Shown here: positions 6,801-7,034 of the stretch, one piece after another | Layout of the letters: each line of letters begins with the position of its first letter | How positions within the stretch are numbered: the first letter of the stretch is position 1 | DNA from: Pseudomonadota bacterium | Lineage (GTDB): Bacteria > Pseudomonadota > Gammaproteobacteria > Burkholderiales > SHXO01 | Length of the DNA: 7,034 nucleotides | Assembly: GCA_023430065.1 (NCBI GenBank) | Contig: JAEZCG010000010.1 | Span: 1-7,034, forward strand | Direction of reading: 5' to 3' | Made by a program: the position numbers and the translations under genes | Notes under the pieces: generated by a model | Told to the model about the DNA's origin: nothing | The model's database searches: none | What the model saw: the letters and a program-made list of their open reading frames with translations, nothing else

Positions 6801-6886
6801 GTCATTCCGAGCGTAGCGCAAGCGCAGCGTATCCTCGGGGTGGACAACTGCAGAGCGAGGATCCCTCGCCTTCGGCTCGGGATGAC
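6801..6886. repeat. palindromic repeat unit 2 (left arm + right arm)
   Basis: A second copy whose left arm starts exactly 110 bases after that of unit 1. The first 25 bases of the left arm (6801-6825) are identical to 6691-6715, and 42 bases at 6847-6888 are identical to 6739-6780. The outer stem GTCATTCCGAGC / GCTCGGGATGAC (6801-6812 with 6875-6886) is kept. The inner part of the left arm has decayed (CAGCGTATCC instead of CGGCGAGGAATCC), so the inner stem is weaker. The flanks (CTACCC.ATCGG before each unit) are also repeated, which indicates tandem duplication of a composite unit. Confidence 0.8.
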
Positions 6887-6900
6887 ACCGAGGCGACGCG

Positions 6901-6920
6901 CGCGAGCGAGTCCTCTCGCG
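6901..6920. terminator. possible hairpin after the right-edge gene
   Basis: CGCGAG (6901-6906) and CTCGCG (6915-6920) can form a 6-bp stem with an 8-base loop, 19 bases beyond the stop of the - strand gene. There is no T-run, so intrinsic termination is doubtful. Confidence 0.2.
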
Positions 6921-6939
6921 GCGGCCGCCTCCACCGTCC

Positions 6940-7034
6940 CTACGCCAGCACCACGTCGGCCTGCACCGTCCCGGCCCGCTCGTGGCGCGCGGTCAGGCGC
7001 ACGGTCGCTCCCCGCGTACCGCGCACCACCCATT
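6940..7034 (-). CDS. C-terminal end of a gene running off the right edge, product unknown
   Basis: Reading the - strand from 7032 gives 30 residues (WVVRGTRG, then ATVRLTARHERAGTVQADVV, then LA) and a TAG at 6940-6942. The alternating hydrophobic and polar pattern looks like the last strands of a beta-sandwich or similar domain, and third codon positions are G/C as in the other genes, which supports real coding. The start is outside the window. The frame that reads through the repeats (to 6788) is a different frame and is not this gene. The fragment is too short to name a family. It converges with the EF-G-like gene, with the repeat array between them. Confidence 0.55.
   Translation of the reverse strand, partial: WVVRGTRGATVRLTARHERAGTVQADVVLA

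Larger units (their letters stand above)
6613..6939. other. gene-free stretch holding a palindromic repeat array
   Basis: No credible gene lies between the GTPase stop and the - strand gene end. The space is mostly filled by three copies of a right-hand element and two of a left-hand element (entries below). Short open frames here only translate the repeats. No T-rich intrinsic terminator is seen on either strand; the hairpins of the array, or one at 6901-6920, may serve instead. Confidence 0.7.

Noticed and set aside
6633..6893. CRISPR array
   Set aside because: Repeats are regularly spaced but only two to three copies exist, the spacers are themselves repeated sequence, the units are long palindromes and there is no cas gene.
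6613..6939. Insertion sequence remnant
   Set aside because: No transposase fragment, no flanking target duplication and no coding pattern; intergenic palindromic repeats explain the stretch better.

Overview
This is a high-GC, gene-dense bacterial window. The proteins look proteobacterial, most likely from a beta- or gammaproteobacterium. That placement rests on overall protein character (a 466-residue AsnRS like the enterobacterial one, a BenE-type carrier, a proteobacterial-style EF-G-like GTPase), not on any marker gene, so it is tentative.

Left block (57-3909, all + strand): four tightly packed genes. They encode a 2-keto-4-pentenoate hydratase/fumarylacetoacetase-superfamily enzyme, a small glycine-rich lipoprotein, asparaginyl-tRNA synthetase (asnS) and a BenE-type benzoate/proton symporter. 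Gaps are 25 and 35 bases, and the last pair overlaps by 14 bases, so one transcript is plausible. The hydratase and BenE would both fit aromatic-acid use, one acting late in a meta-cleavage pathway and the other in uptake. The lipoprotein and asnS are housekeeping or unknown genes between them, so a dedicated catabolic operon is only a possibility. The hydratase has a TATACT box seven bases before its ATG and no Shine-Dalgarno sequence, so it may be leaderless.

Middle (3910-4557): a small secreted protein of unknown function lies on the - strand (3948-4340). It converges with benE and diverges from the next gene. The 217-base divergent region carries a recognisable sigma70-type promoter for the GTPase gene and two dyad symmetries around it.

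Right block (4558-7034): a 684-residue EF-G-like translational GTPase, complete in all domains but with altered switch residues. It is followed by a 327-base gene-free stretch holding a tandem array of intergenic palindromic repeats with a period of about 110 bases. The last 95 bases hold the C-terminal end of a - strand gene that runs out of the window.

I do not see an obvious new defence, mobile or biosynthetic system. The most noteworthy items are the repeat array at 6633-6893, the divergent switch residues of the EF-G-like protein, the leaderless-looking hydratase start and the mixed-function gene cluster.
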